Source: Acidobacteriota bacterium (lineage in GTDB: Bacteria > Acidobacteriota > Vicinamibacteria > Fen-336). Taken from it: a DNA stretch of 52,375 bases. The position numbers and the translations under genes are program-made. Where the stretch lies: positions 1-52,375 of the forward strand of contig WYBL01000106.1 in the NCBI GenBank assembly GCA_011526565.1, read 5' to 3'. The notes under the pieces were generated by a model. The model saw nothing but the letters and a program-made list of their open reading frames with translations. It made no database searches and was not told where the DNA came from. Below, one piece after another: positions 44,018 to 51,031 of the stretch (positions are counted from its first letter, which is position 1; the number at the start of each line of letters is the position of its first letter).

Positions 44018-45152
44018 CGCCCTCGCGCTGGCGTGGGTCCAGGCCGCGCCGCTGCCCGCGGCGCCGGAGGGCGGCGCTTCGACTCCGGACCCGCGATCGA
44101 CCGCCTGCCTCACCTGCCACGCATCGGCCGCGGGCGCGCTGACGGGCCCGATGGCGACCCGTGCGGACGAGCGCGGCTTCGCCCACCGCGCGTTCGGGCT
44201 GGTGGAGGGCGAGCGCTTCTTCGAGCAGTCGTGCAGCGGCTGCCACGTGAGCGCCTGCTCCGACTGCCACGGCACCGCGGCGCATCCCGTCGGCCGCCCT
44301 GGCGACGAGGCGTGCCTGCGCTGTCATCGCGGTGACTCGGTCGGCGCTGCCTACCACGGCCGCGCCCCGCGCGAAGACCACCCACGCTATCAGCGCGGGC
44401 CGCAGGGCGAAGCGGGCGAGCACTACCTGAAGATGCTGCCCGACGTGCACCAGGAGCGGGGCATGGCGTGCGCCGACTGCCATCGCATGGGCACGCACGG
44501 CCACGACGCGAAGACGTCGACTCGCGGCTGCCGCGACTGCCACCCCGCACCGGACCCGAAGGTGCCCGAGCACGCGATCGGCGCGCATCTCGAGAAGATG
44601 CGCTGCTCGGCGTGCCACGCGGCGTGGGCGGCCCAGGAGTACGCGACGGTCCTGGTCAGGCCGCGCACCGAGGCGCAGCGGGAGGCGTTCGCGGTGCTGC
44701 CCGAGATCGGCGAGTGGCGGCGCAGCGCGGCCCACCGTCGCCAGGACGCGCCGCCGCTCGGCCTCGACGCGGACGGCCTGGTGGCGCCGATCCGGCCAAA
44801 GCACCAGCTCTTCGCGACCGACTCCTCGCGCGGCTGGGAGAACCGGCCGCTGGCGGCCGAGTGGGTGCCGTTCGAGCCTCACACGGTGCGCGCCGGCACC
44901 GTCGCCTGCGGCGGCTGCCACGACCAGCCGCGGCGCTTCGTGCTGGAGGCGGACGCCGACCGCATCCTGCGTCCGGACCTCGACGGCCTGGCGCTGCGCT
45001 CGTTCTGGAACCGCGAGGGCCAGGCCGTGCGCGGCGGCGCGTTCCTGCCCGGCCCGCGCCACGCCGCGATGAACCGCAAGACCCCCGTCTACCTCCGCGA
45101 GACCCTGAGGCAATGGCAGAGACTGCTCGCCGCACAGCGCTCCGCGCGCTGA
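43980..45152 (+). CDS. extN: octaheme cytochrome c ExtN
   Basis: 390 residues with an N-terminal signal (GALSIACASALALAWVQAAP) and eight CxxCH sites: CLTCH, CSGCH, CSDCH, CLRCH, CADCH, CRDCH, CSACH, CGGCH. Seven lie in the first 220 residues and the last near 315; the C-terminal 75 residues are heme-free. Family is ExtN by gene order and heme pattern; a periplasmic electron carrier. The ATG lies 38 bases inside extM and the end overlaps extO by 40 bases. Such long overlaps along the run (extM-N-O) indicate one tightly coupled transcript. Confidence 0.85.
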   Translation: MRRTGALSIACASALALAWVQAAPLPAAPEGGASTPDPRSTACLTCHASAAGALTGPMATRADERGFAHRAFGLVEGERFFEQSCSGCHVSACSDCHGTAAHPVGRPGDEACLRCHRGDSVGAAYHGRAPREDHPRYQRGPQGEAGEHYLKMLPDVHQERGMACADCHRMGTHGHDAKTSTRGCRDCHPAPDPKVPEHAIGAHLEKMRCSACHAAWAAQEYATVLVRPRTEAQREAFAVLPEIGEWRRSAAHRRQDAPPLGLDADGLVAPIRPKHQLFATDSSRGWENRPLAAEWVPFEPHTVRAGTVACGGCHDQPRRFVLEADADRILRPDLDGLALRSFWNREGQAVRGGAFLPGPRHAAMNRKTPVYLRETLRQWQRLLAAQRSAR

Positions 45153-45505
45153 TCGCCTCCCTGCTGGGGGGCGTCGCCGTCTGGCGTTACCTGACCCCGC
45201 GCTCGCGCGGAGGCGCGCAGACGCTGGCCGCGGTGCCGCTCGCCGACGTGCCCGTGGGCGGCGCGCTGGTGCTGCCCCAGCACCGCTGCGCCGTGCTGCG
45301 CACCCGCGACGGGGTCAGCGCGATCGACCTCACCTGCACCCACCTCGGCTGCCAGGTCGTCGGCACCCGGGCCGGCTTCTCCTGTCCCTGCCACGGCAGC
45401 CGCTTCGACTCCCGCGGCCGCGTGCTCTCCGGCCCGGCGCCTTCGTCGCTGAAGCCGCTGCCGGCCGTCGTCGAGGGCGACACCGTGCGGGTGCTGAGGG
45501 GCTGA
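45113..45505 (+). CDS. extO: Rieske [2Fe-2S] protein ExtO
   Basis: 130 residues: N-terminal anchor (ALRALIASLLGGVAVWRYL) preceded by Arg pairs (ARRTALRALI), possibly a minimal Tat-type signal, then a Rieske domain. Cluster ligands Cys75 and His77 in CTHLGC, Cys91 and His94 in CPCHG; the disulfide pair Cys80/Cys93 is also present, as in high-potential Rieske proteins of bc1/b6f complexes. It starts inside extN and its TGA shares a base with the extP ATG, so the Rieske and cytochrome b subunits are made together. Confidence 0.92.
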   Translation: MAETARRTALRALIASLLGGVAVWRYLTPRSRGGAQTLAAVPLADVPVGGALVLPQHRCAVLRTRDGVSAIDLTCTHLGCQVVGTRAGFSCPCHGSRFDSRGRVLSGPAPSSLKPLPAVVEGDTVRVLRG

Positions 45506-46125
45506 TGCTCTCCGACCTGGTGCGCCACCTGTTCCCGCGCCGCGTGCGCGAGGCCGACCTCTCGCTGCGCTACACGTTCTGCCTCGGCGGCCTCGCCTTC
45601 ACGAGCTTCCTGGTGCTCTCCGTCAGCGGCCTGCTGCTGCTCTTCTACTACTCGCCTTCGCCCGGCACGGCGTACGCGTCGATCCTGTTCCTCGAGCAGG
45701 AGGTGCCCGGCGGGGCGTTCCTGCGCAGCCTGCACCGGCTCGCCTCGCACGCCCTGCTGCTGCTGCTGGCGCTGCACACGCTGCGGGTGATCCTGACCGG
45801 CGCCTTCCTGCGCCCGCGAAGGTACAACTGGGTCGTCGGCTGCGCGCTGTTCGCGCTGTGCGTGTTCGAGGCCTACACCGGCTACCTGCTGCCGTTCGAC
45901 CAGCTCGCGTACTGGGCCACCCAGACCGGCATGGAGCTGCTGCGACAGATGCCGCTGGGCGAAGCGGCGCGGGCGGCGCTGGTGCCCGACCACGTCGGCG
46001 GCCCGCTGACCCTGCTGCGCTTCTACGCGCTGCACGTCGCTCTCGTGCCGATGGCGATCCTGTCGCTGACCATGCTGCACTTCTTCGTGATCCGGCGGCA
46101 GCGCGGCCTGCTGCCCTGGCTGTGA
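45505..46125 (+). CDS. extP: cytochrome b6-like membrane subunit ExtP
   Basis: 206 residues, four membrane helices. Heme-b ligands are two bis-His pairs: His77 and His91 (spacing 14) in helix 2, and His177 and His192 (spacing 15) in helix 4. A 14/15 pattern is that of cytochrome b6 rather than mitochondrial cytochrome b (14/14). GYLLPFDQLAYWATQ is the conserved loop after helix 3. With ExtO and ExtQ it forms a minimal split bc/b6f-like complex, expected to oxidise menaquinol and feed the multiheme cytochromes (inference). Confidence 0.92.
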   Translation: MLSDLVRHLFPRRVREADLSLRYTFCLGGLAFTSFLVLSVSGLLLLFYYSPSPGTAYASILFLEQEVPGGAFLRSLHRLASHALLLLLALHTLRVILTGAFLRPRRYNWVVGCALFALCVFEAYTGYLLPFDQLAYWATQTGMELLRQMPLGEAARAALVPDHVGGPLTLLRFYALHVALVPMAILSLTMLHFFVIRRQRGLLPWL

Positions 46126-46130
46126 ATGCG

Positions 46131-46577
46131 ATGACCGACCCGACGCCCGACCGACCCGACGCCGCCCGCGGGCGGTACGTCGACTCCTCGCCCCACTTCC
46201 TGCGGCCGGTGACGCGCACCGCGATCGCGGCCAGCGTCGCGCTGATCGTCGGCGCGCTGTTCGTGCCGGCGCCGCTGGAGGCGCCGGCCGACGCCGGCCA
46301 CGCGCCCAACCCCGCCAAGTCCGCGTGGTTCCTGCTGTGGATCCAGGAGCTCGTCAGCTACGACACCCGCCTCGCCACCCTCGTGCTGGTGGGCTTCGCG
46401 CTGCTCGTCGCGCTGCCGTACCTGCCGTGGAAGCCGGTCGAACAGGCGCGATGGCTGCCCCGGGAGCAGCGCGGGCTGGGGCTCGCGGTCGTGCTGGCGG
46501 CGCTCGCGATCCTGGTCCTGACGGCGGTGGGGTTGTGGTTCCGCGGCCCGGACTGGCGGCTGCTGTGGCCCGGATGA
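46131..46577 (+). CDS. extQ: cytochrome b C-terminal (subunit IV-like) membrane protein ExtQ
   Basis: 148 residues with three membrane helices (IAASVALIVGALFVPAPL, RLATLVLVGFALLVALPYL, LGLAVVLAALAILVLTAVGL). NPAKSAWFLLWIQELV occupies the place of the PEWYF quinol-oxidation motif of subunit IV, in altered form. It therefore corresponds to the C-terminal half of cytochrome b, split from ExtP. Start is ATG at 46131; a GTG at 46122 overlapping the extP stop is also possible. Its end overlaps extS (ATGA). Confidence 0.85.
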   Translation: MTDPTPDRPDAARGRYVDSSPHFLRPVTRTAIAASVALIVGALFVPAPLEAPADAGHAPNPAKSAWFLLWIQELVSYDTRLATLVLVGFALLVALPYLPWKPVEQARWLPREQRGLGLAVVLAALAILVLTAVGLWFRGPDWRLLWPG

Positions 46578-47416
46578 CGCGACTCCGCGCGCGCCTCGCC
46601 GCGGCGCTCGCGCTGTGCTCGCTGGCGCTGCTGGCCACCGCCTGCGCCAGCCCGCGGCGGGCCAGCGCGGGTCAGCCGCGCTGTCTCGACTGCCACGCCG
46701 TCCACAACGCGGACGCGGGTACCTGCGTCACCTGCCACCGCGGCGACCCGGCGGCGACGCGCGCGGTGCTCGCCCACCGCACGTTGCTGCGCGGCCCGGC
46801 CGCCGCCCATGCCTGGCCGCAGGGCGAAGCCGTCCGTCTCGGGAACGCGACGATCGAGCGCGCGGCCTGCCGTCGCTGCCACGTGATCGGCGGGCGCGGA
46901 TCGAGCGTCGGCGCCTCGCTCGATCGCGTCGTCCACGGCCGCGAGCAGGCAGCGCTGCGGGACTCGATCCGCGCCCCGGTCGACAACATGCCCGACTTCG
47001 GCCTCGACGAGGTCGCCACCGACCGCGTGATCGCCGCGCTGCTCGCCCAGGCTCCACGCGTCGTCGCCGATCCCTCGTACCGGGTGTGGTTCACCGACGA
47101 AGCCGAGCGCGAGCCCGGCGCGTTCGAGCGCCACTGCGGCGGCTGCCATCGACTGCTGACGGCCGACGGCCCGCTGGGCGTGTCGAGCGCCGGGCCGCAC
47201 CTGGCGGGGCTCTTCACGGAGTTCCACCCGAAGACGGCGCCCGGCGACGTGGCGTGGACACCGACGCTGCTGCGCCGCTGGCTCGACAACCCGCGCGCGC
47301 TCCGGCCCGCCACCCCGATGCCGCGCCCGGTTCTGACCGCCGACGAGGTCGACGAGATCCTCAGGGCTCTTGGCTCCGGCCCCGCCCCTCCTGCGTCTGT
47401 TCCGGATTCGCGCTGA
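46574..47416 (+). CDS. extS: tetraheme cytochrome c lipoprotein ExtS
   Basis: 280 residues. Lipobox ATAC (Cys24) after a hydrophobic signal; four CxxCH sites: CLDCH and CVTCH near the N-terminus, CRRCH in the middle, and CGGCH near residue 195. The C-terminal half resembles a monoheme cytochrome c fold with the distal Met region PATPMPRPVLTADEVDEILR. Gene order matches ExtS, the c-type cytochrome lipoprotein closing the set. Likely membrane-tethered electron acceptor of the ExtOPQ complex. A kinase gene remnant overlaps its 3' end on the other strand. Confidence 0.85.
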   Translation: MTRLRARLAAALALCSLALLATACASPRRASAGQPRCLDCHAVHNADAGTCVTCHRGDPAATRAVLAHRTLLRGPAAAHAWPQGEAVRLGNATIERAACRRCHVIGGRGSSVGASLDRVVHGREQAALRDSIRAPVDNMPDFGLDEVATDRVIAALLAQAPRVVADPSYRVWFTDEAEREPGAFERHCGGCHRLLTADGPLGVSSAGPHLAGLFTEFHPKTAPGDVAWTPTLLRRWLDNPRALRPATPMPRPVLTADEVDEILRALGSGPAPPASVPDSR

Positions 47417-47575
47417 GGCAACCGCGGCCAGCACGTCGCTCACCGTCTCGCCGTCGAAGACGCCGAACGCCCAGATGTCGGCGCGCTTGTCGACCGTCTT
47501 GCCCCGCGCCTGCTCGGGCGACATGTATGCGGCGGTGCCGAGGATCGCGCCGGCCTGGGTGCCCGGCCGACACAT
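47410..47575 (-). pseudogene. remnant of a Ser/Thr protein kinase gene
   Basis: Minus-strand translation reads GAILGTAAYMSPEQARGKTV, DKRADIWAFGVF and then DGETVSDVLAAV. This is the activation-segment/helix F part of a Hanks kinase, with an internal loss of about a dozen residues between helix F and the segment that follows. The N-lobe, HRD and DFG are absent upstream, and the frame then degenerates. It is dead and marks a rearrangement endpoint at the extS end. Confidence 0.75.
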
Positions 47576-47650
47576 GAGTCGTCATGGAATCCCGGGCTGC
47601 CGCGCGGGCAAGCGCCGGACGGATCGCTACCTGCAGTCGCCCTTGCCGGG

Positions 47651-48295
47651 CTACGTGCGGGCCAGGTCGCGGACCCAGCCGCCCATGGCCTGTCGCACCT
47701 CGTCCCACCCGAGAGGCCAGAGCATCTCCGGCATCGGCTCGGCCTCGGCGTCGTCGAAGTAGCCGAGGGCGAAGAGGACGTGGCCGACGTCGTCGATGCC
47801 GAACTTCGCCCGATAGCACTCCAGCAGCGCGGCCAGCGGGCGATGGCGAGTGGCCAGGACGTAGAGGTCGACGAAGTCCTTCCGCGAGCCCCGCTGCGCA
47901 GCGGCCGAGAGCTTCATGGCTGCCAGGTCGTCGAGGGAGAGCAGCCGGGCGGGCGGGACCGCAGCCGCGATCGGCGGCGCGAGAGGTGGGTAGCGGTACT
48001 CGAGGAAGCTGACGCGGACACCGTCGATCGTGGCGTGCAGCGTGCCGCGTTCGACGCCCGTGACCGTCAACTCGACGCCAGCGGCCCGGAGGCCGGCTGC
48101 CAACTGCATCGGTTCGCCCAGAGGGGCGTCGACGAACCAGTCGAAATCAACCGAGCGGCGATGCGCGTACACGAGCGCGAGTGCCGTTCCGCCGCCGAGC
48201 AGGAAGCCTCGCTCGGCGATTGCGGCCGCGCTCGCGCGTAGCACGCGGCGCTGGACCTCGGGCAGGGCGGCGAGCGGATCAGCCTCGGGCGGCAC
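47651..48295 (-). CDS. AbiEii-like nucleotidyltransferase toxin-family protein
   Basis: 214 residues from a GTG. Motifs GGGTALALVYAHRRSVDFDW (Gly-Gly, then the Asp-x-Asp of nucleotidyltransferases) and DDLAAMKLSAAAQRGSRKDFVDLYVL are those of the AbiEii/AbiGii toxin family (DUF1814). Homologues transfer nucleotides to tRNA or block growth during phage infection. The first 17 coding bases overlap the DUF6922-like gene upstream on the same strand, as expected for a two-gene toxin-antitoxin or defence module. Confidence 0.85.
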   Translation of the reverse strand: MPPEADPLAALPEVQRRVLRASAAAIAERGFLLGGGTALALVYAHRRSVDFDWFVDAPLGEPMQLAAGLRAAGVELTVTGVERGTLHATIDGVRVSFLEYRYPPLAPPIAAAVPPARLLSLDDLAAMKLSAAAQRGSRKDFVDLYVLATRHRPLAALLECYRAKFGIDDVGHVLFALGYFDDAEAEPMPEMLWPLGWDEVRQAMGGWVRDLART

Positions 48296-48611
48296 GTTCG
48301 CCCCAGGGTTCGCCGCGGCGGTCGGCGATCCAGCGGCCGACTTCCGAGGCGTCGAGGTCGAGCACCAGTTGCCAGAACCGCAGCCTCTGCGGGCTCATCC
48401 CGCGGCCCCTGTGGCGCTCGATCCAGGCCCTCAACCCGGCGTCGCCGACCTGGGCGCGCACCCATCGCCCCGCGTTCCAGCCGCCCGCGGTCAGCACCCG
48501 ACCGACGACGAACTCGCGATCGCGCTCCCAGTCGACCCGGCTCGCGTCGCAATCCCAGAACAGGCTCGAGATCGAAGGCGGCAGCGCTGTTCCAGGCACG
48601 GGGCAGGTCAT
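48279..48611 (-). CDS. DUF6922-like partner of the AbiEii protein
   Basis: 110 residues, no signal peptide. The layout ISSLFWDCDASRVDWERDRE, FVVGRVLTAGGWNAGRWVRA, and later RLRFWQLVLDLDASEVGRW is that of small proteins (DUF6922 type) commonly encoded next to AbiEii-like nucleotidyltransferases. It overlaps the toxin-like gene by 17 bases. Antitoxin role is inferred from position only. It is not a classical AbiEi with an N-terminal HTH. Confidence 0.7.
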   Translation of the reverse strand: MTCPVPGTALPPSISSLFWDCDASRVDWERDREFVVGRVLTAGGWNAGRWVRAQVGDAGLRAWIERHRGRGMSPQRLRFWQLVLDLDASEVGRWIADRRGEPWGERAARG

Positions 48612-48721
48612 GGAACATGCTAACAGGCCGCCCCGCGGCGCTGCCCCGGGATCCGTCATGGGCGAGCAGGCGCGCAAACAGCCACCAGAACGATCGCCGG
48701 GACGGCCAGTAGCGATTCCCG

Positions 48722-48759
48722 TTGACGAATTACGGTCATATGCCCATATTGAGACCGTA
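48722..48759 (+). promoter_or_regulatory. promoter with overlapping palindromic operator
   Basis: TTGACG (48722-48727), 17-base spacer and CATATT (48745-48750) form a strong sigma70-type promoter. Across spacer and -10 lies an inverted repeat: TACGGTC (48731-48737) with GACCGTA (48753-48759), enclosing ATATG..CATAT. A repressor bound here would block polymerase. The AT-rich patch stands out in this GC-rich window. The nearest regulator candidate is the DUF134 protein encoded about 1 kb downstream. Confidence 0.75.
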
Positions 48760-48794
48760 GGAGCGGGCCCGCACCGGCCGCTCGGAGGGACCGG

Positions 48795-48926
48795 ATGTTG
48801 CTGGTCCGCTGCGATCGAAGCGTGCCCGGGCCGGTCGAGGAGGCGCTGCGCGCCCCGCTCGACCACCTCGATCCCGAGCAGGTGGAGACGGTCCTCAAGG
48901 GCACGCTCGAGCGGGGAGACCTGTAG
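48795..48926 (+). CDS. 43-residue small protein at the head of the metal-related operon
   Basis: ATG at 48795 with GGAGGG seven bases upstream, TAG at 48924. The product begins MLLVRCDRSVPGPVEEALRA and ends with a helix (HLDPEQVETVLKGTLERGDL). One Cys. It lies between the promoter/operator and the CGGC gene (13-base gap), so it is first in the operon. No family recognised. The strong ribosome-binding site and clean frame support it, despite its size. Confidence 0.6.
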   Translation: MLLVRCDRSVPGPVEEALRAPLDHLDPEQVETVLKGTLERGDL

Positions 48927-48939
48927 GGAGGGCGGAAGA

Positions 48940-49380
48940 ATGGCGACTCGAGTCGGCATCATCATCTGCGACCGCTATCGTTCCTGCGCCGGGGGCAAGT
49001 GCCTGCGCGCGCTGCGCGAGCGGGAAGGCGCCTTCGCCCGCTACGCCGGCGAGGAGGTCGAGCTGGTCGGCTTCACGAGCTGCGGCGGCTGCCCCGGCGG
49101 CAACGTCGAAGACGCGCCCGCCGAGATGAAGAAGAACGGCGCCCAGGTCGTGCACCTGGCCACGGGGCTCGTGGTCGGCTACCCGCCGTGCCCCCACATC
49201 GACGCCTTCAGGCGTTTCATCCCCGAGAAGTTCGGCCTCGAGGTCGTGGTCGGCACCCACCCGATCCCGGAGAAGTACCGCATCACCCATTCCCGGCTGG
49301 GCACCTGGGACGACCCGGCCTGGGAGCCGCTGCTGGCCCCGACGCTCGCGGACGAACGCACCCGCAAGGCCTACGACTGA
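48940..49380 (+). CDS. CGGC-domain putative metal-binding protein
   Basis: 146 residues, cytoplasmic. Cys-rich features: GIIICDRYRSCAGGKCLRAL, the name-giving TSCGGCPGGNVEDAP, and GYPPCPHID. The CGGC family is a predicted metal- or cluster-binding group often found near NifX-like and DUF134 genes. No reaction is known. GGGAGG precedes the ATG. The NifX-like gene follows after 11 bases. Confidence 0.85.
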   Translation: MATRVGIIICDRYRSCAGGKCLRALREREGAFARYAGEEVELVGFTSCGGCPGGNVEDAPAEMKKNGAQVVHLATGLVVGYPPCPHIDAFRRFIPEKFGLEVVVGTHPIPEKYRITHSRLGTWDDPAWEPLLAPTLADERTRKAYD

Positions 49381-49391
49381 CAGGAGACATC

Positions 49392-49793
49392 ATGAAGATC
49401 TGCATCCCGACCGAAAGCGGCCTCGGCCTCGACGCGGCGATCGCCGGCCACCTCGGCCGGGCCCCGTTCCTGACCCTCGTCGACACCGAGACCGGCGGCT
49501 GCGAGGTGGTGCACAAGGACCCCCACGCGCCGCACGCGTGCGCGCCCGTCGAGCTGCTGCGGGGCCGGGTCGAAGCCGTCGTCTGCAACGGCGCCGGCCG
49601 CGGCGCGGTCGCGAAGCTGCTCTCGGCAGGCATCCCCGTGCTGGTGACCCGCGCGACCCGCGTCGACGAGGCGCTGCGGGCCGTGCGCGAGAGCGCGCTG
49701 CCGACGCTGTCCGTCACCGACGCCTGCGGCGGGCACCACGGCGAGCCTCGCCACGGCGGCGACCACGGCGGCGGCTGCCACCGCCACGCCTGA
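49392..49793 (+). CDS. NifX/NafY-like dinitrogenase iron-molybdenum cofactor-binding family protein
   Basis: 133 residues with the NifX-like fold: MKICIPTESGLGLDAAIAGH, LGRAPFLTLVDTETG, AVVCNGAGRGAVAKLLSAGI. The C-terminal tail is a metal-binding His/Gly/Cys sequence (CGGHHGEPRHGGDHGGGCHR). No nitrogenase genes are present. Stand-alone members with DUF134 and CGGC neighbours suggest metal-cluster handling rather than nitrogen fixation. GGAG lies before the ATG. Confidence 0.85.
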   Translation: MKICIPTESGLGLDAAIAGHLGRAPFLTLVDTETGGCEVVHKDPHAPHACAPVELLRGRVEAVVCNGAGRGAVAKLLSAGIPVLVTRATRVDEALRAVRESALPTLSVTDACGGHHGEPRHGGDHGGGCHRHA

Positions 49794-49794
49794 G

Positions 49795-50247
49795 ATGCCG
49801 CGTCCGCCCTGCCCGCGCCGGGTCGCCCGGCCGCCGCTGTGCGACTACTTCAAGCCGCGCGGCGTGCCGATGACGGCGCTCGAGGAAGTCACGCTCAGCG
49901 TGGACGAACTGGAGGCATTGCGCCTCGCCGACCTCGAGGGGCTGTACCAGGACGCGGCGGCGGAACAGCTCGGCGTCTCGCGCACCACGTTCGGGCGCGT
50001 GGTCGAGGCGGCGCGGCGCAAGGTGGCCGAGGCGCTGGTCCTGGGCAAGGCGCTGCGCATCGCGGGGGGCGCCGTCGCGTGGACGGGGCTGCGCCACTTT
50101 TCGTGCGGGACATGCGGGCACGAGTGGTCGCTCCCGCAGGGCGGCGGACGGCCCCGTGCCTGTCCGGCTTGCGGCAGCGCCGAGTTCCGCCGTCTCGACC
50201 GCGGACCGCTCGACGGTCGCGGCGCCAGGAGCGGCGACGTGCGGTAG
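49795..50247 (+). CDS. DUF134 HTH regulator with C-terminal zinc ribbon
   Basis: 150 residues. N-terminal RPPCPRRVARPPLCDYFKPR and the sigma70-region-4-like helix-turn-helix VDELEALRLADLEGLYQDAA...LGVSRTTFGRVVEAARRKVA are diagnostic of DUF134. A two-CxxC zinc ribbon (CGTCGHEW, CPACGSAEF) is appended. DUF134 proteins are predicted DNA-binding regulators that co-occur with NifX-like genes. I infer that it controls its own operon through the palindrome at 48731-48759. It starts one base after the NifX-like stop. Confidence 0.9.
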   Translation: MPRPPCPRRVARPPLCDYFKPRGVPMTALEEVTLSVDELEALRLADLEGLYQDAAAEQLGVSRTTFGRVVEAARRKVAEALVLGKALRIAGGAVAWTGLRHFSCGTCGHEWSLPQGGGRPRACPACGSAEFRRLDRGPLDGRGARSGDVR

Positions 50248-50272
50248 CGCAGGCCTGCCGTGGAGGCTGGCG

Positions 50273-51013
50273 ATGAGCGAGCTGGCGTGGATCGTGATCG
50301 GCGGCCTGGCGATGAGCGCGCTCGCCCTCGTCGGCGGCTTCACCCTGCTGCTGGGCGAAAGCGCCCAGGCACGACTCGTGCGCCCGCTGGTCGCCTTCTC
50401 CGCGGGTTCGCTGCTCGGGGGCGCGCTGCTGCACATGATCCCGGCAGCCGCCTCCCTCGACCCCGGGGCCGTGGCCCCGTACCTGTGGGTGCTCGCGGGC
50501 TTCACCGTCTTCCTCGGCCTCGAGCAGTTCCTCCACTGGCACCACTGCCACCACGGCAGCGCGACCTGCCAGAAGCCGCTCACCTGGCTGATCCTGCTCG
50601 GCGACGGGCTGCACAACTTCCTCGGCGGCCTCGCCGTCGGCGCGGCGTTCCTCGCCGACGTGCGGCTGGGGCTGACGACGTGGCTGGCGGCGGCGGCCCA
50701 CGAGGTTCCGCAGGAGCTGGGCGACTACGCGATCCTCGTCCACGGCGGCTGGTCGCCTCGCAAGGCGCTGCTGTTCAACTTCCTCTCGGCGCTCACTTTC
50801 CTGGTCGGGGGCCTGGTCGCCTGGAGCCTCGCCTCGCGCTTCGACACCACCCTGCTGATCGCCTTCGCCGCCGGCAACTTCGTCTACATCGGGGCCTCCG
50901 ACCTGGTGCCGGAGGTCAACCGGCACCGCGAGCCGGCGACCAACGTGATCCACTTCGGCTCGTTCGTTGCCGGCGTCGCGCTGCTGGCCGCGATCCGCCT
51001 CGCGGGAGCTTGA
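50273..51013 (+). CDS. ZIP-family metal transporter
   Basis: 246 residues, about eight membrane helices. ZIP signatures: GGALLHMIPAA, LGDGLHNFLGGLAVGAAFL (helix IV, metal His/Asn), AAAHEVPQELGDYAILV (helix V, HEVPQE). The His-rich loop EQFLHWHHCHHGSATC after helix III is a probable metal sensor. Expected to move zinc or another divalent metal into the cytoplasm. Same operon as the DUF134 regulator gene; GGAGG before the ATG. Confidence 0.93.
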   Translation: MSELAWIVIGGLAMSALALVGGFTLLLGESAQARLVRPLVAFSAGSLLGGALLHMIPAAASLDPGAVAPYLWVLAGFTVFLGLEQFLHWHHCHHGSATCQKPLTWLILLGDGLHNFLGGLAVGAAFLADVRLGLTTWLAAAAHEVPQELGDYAILVHGGWSPRKALLFNFLSALTFLVGGLVAWSLASRFDTTLLIAFAAGNFVYIGASDLVPEVNRHREPATNVIHFGSFVAGVALLAAIRLAGA

Positions 51014-51031
51014 GCGACGACCACGGAGCTC

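Noticed and set aside
49392..49793. Nitrogenase cofactor gene implying nitrogen fixation
   Set aside because: The NifX-like fold occurs widely without nif genes; no nifHDK, nifB, nifE or nifN is present here.
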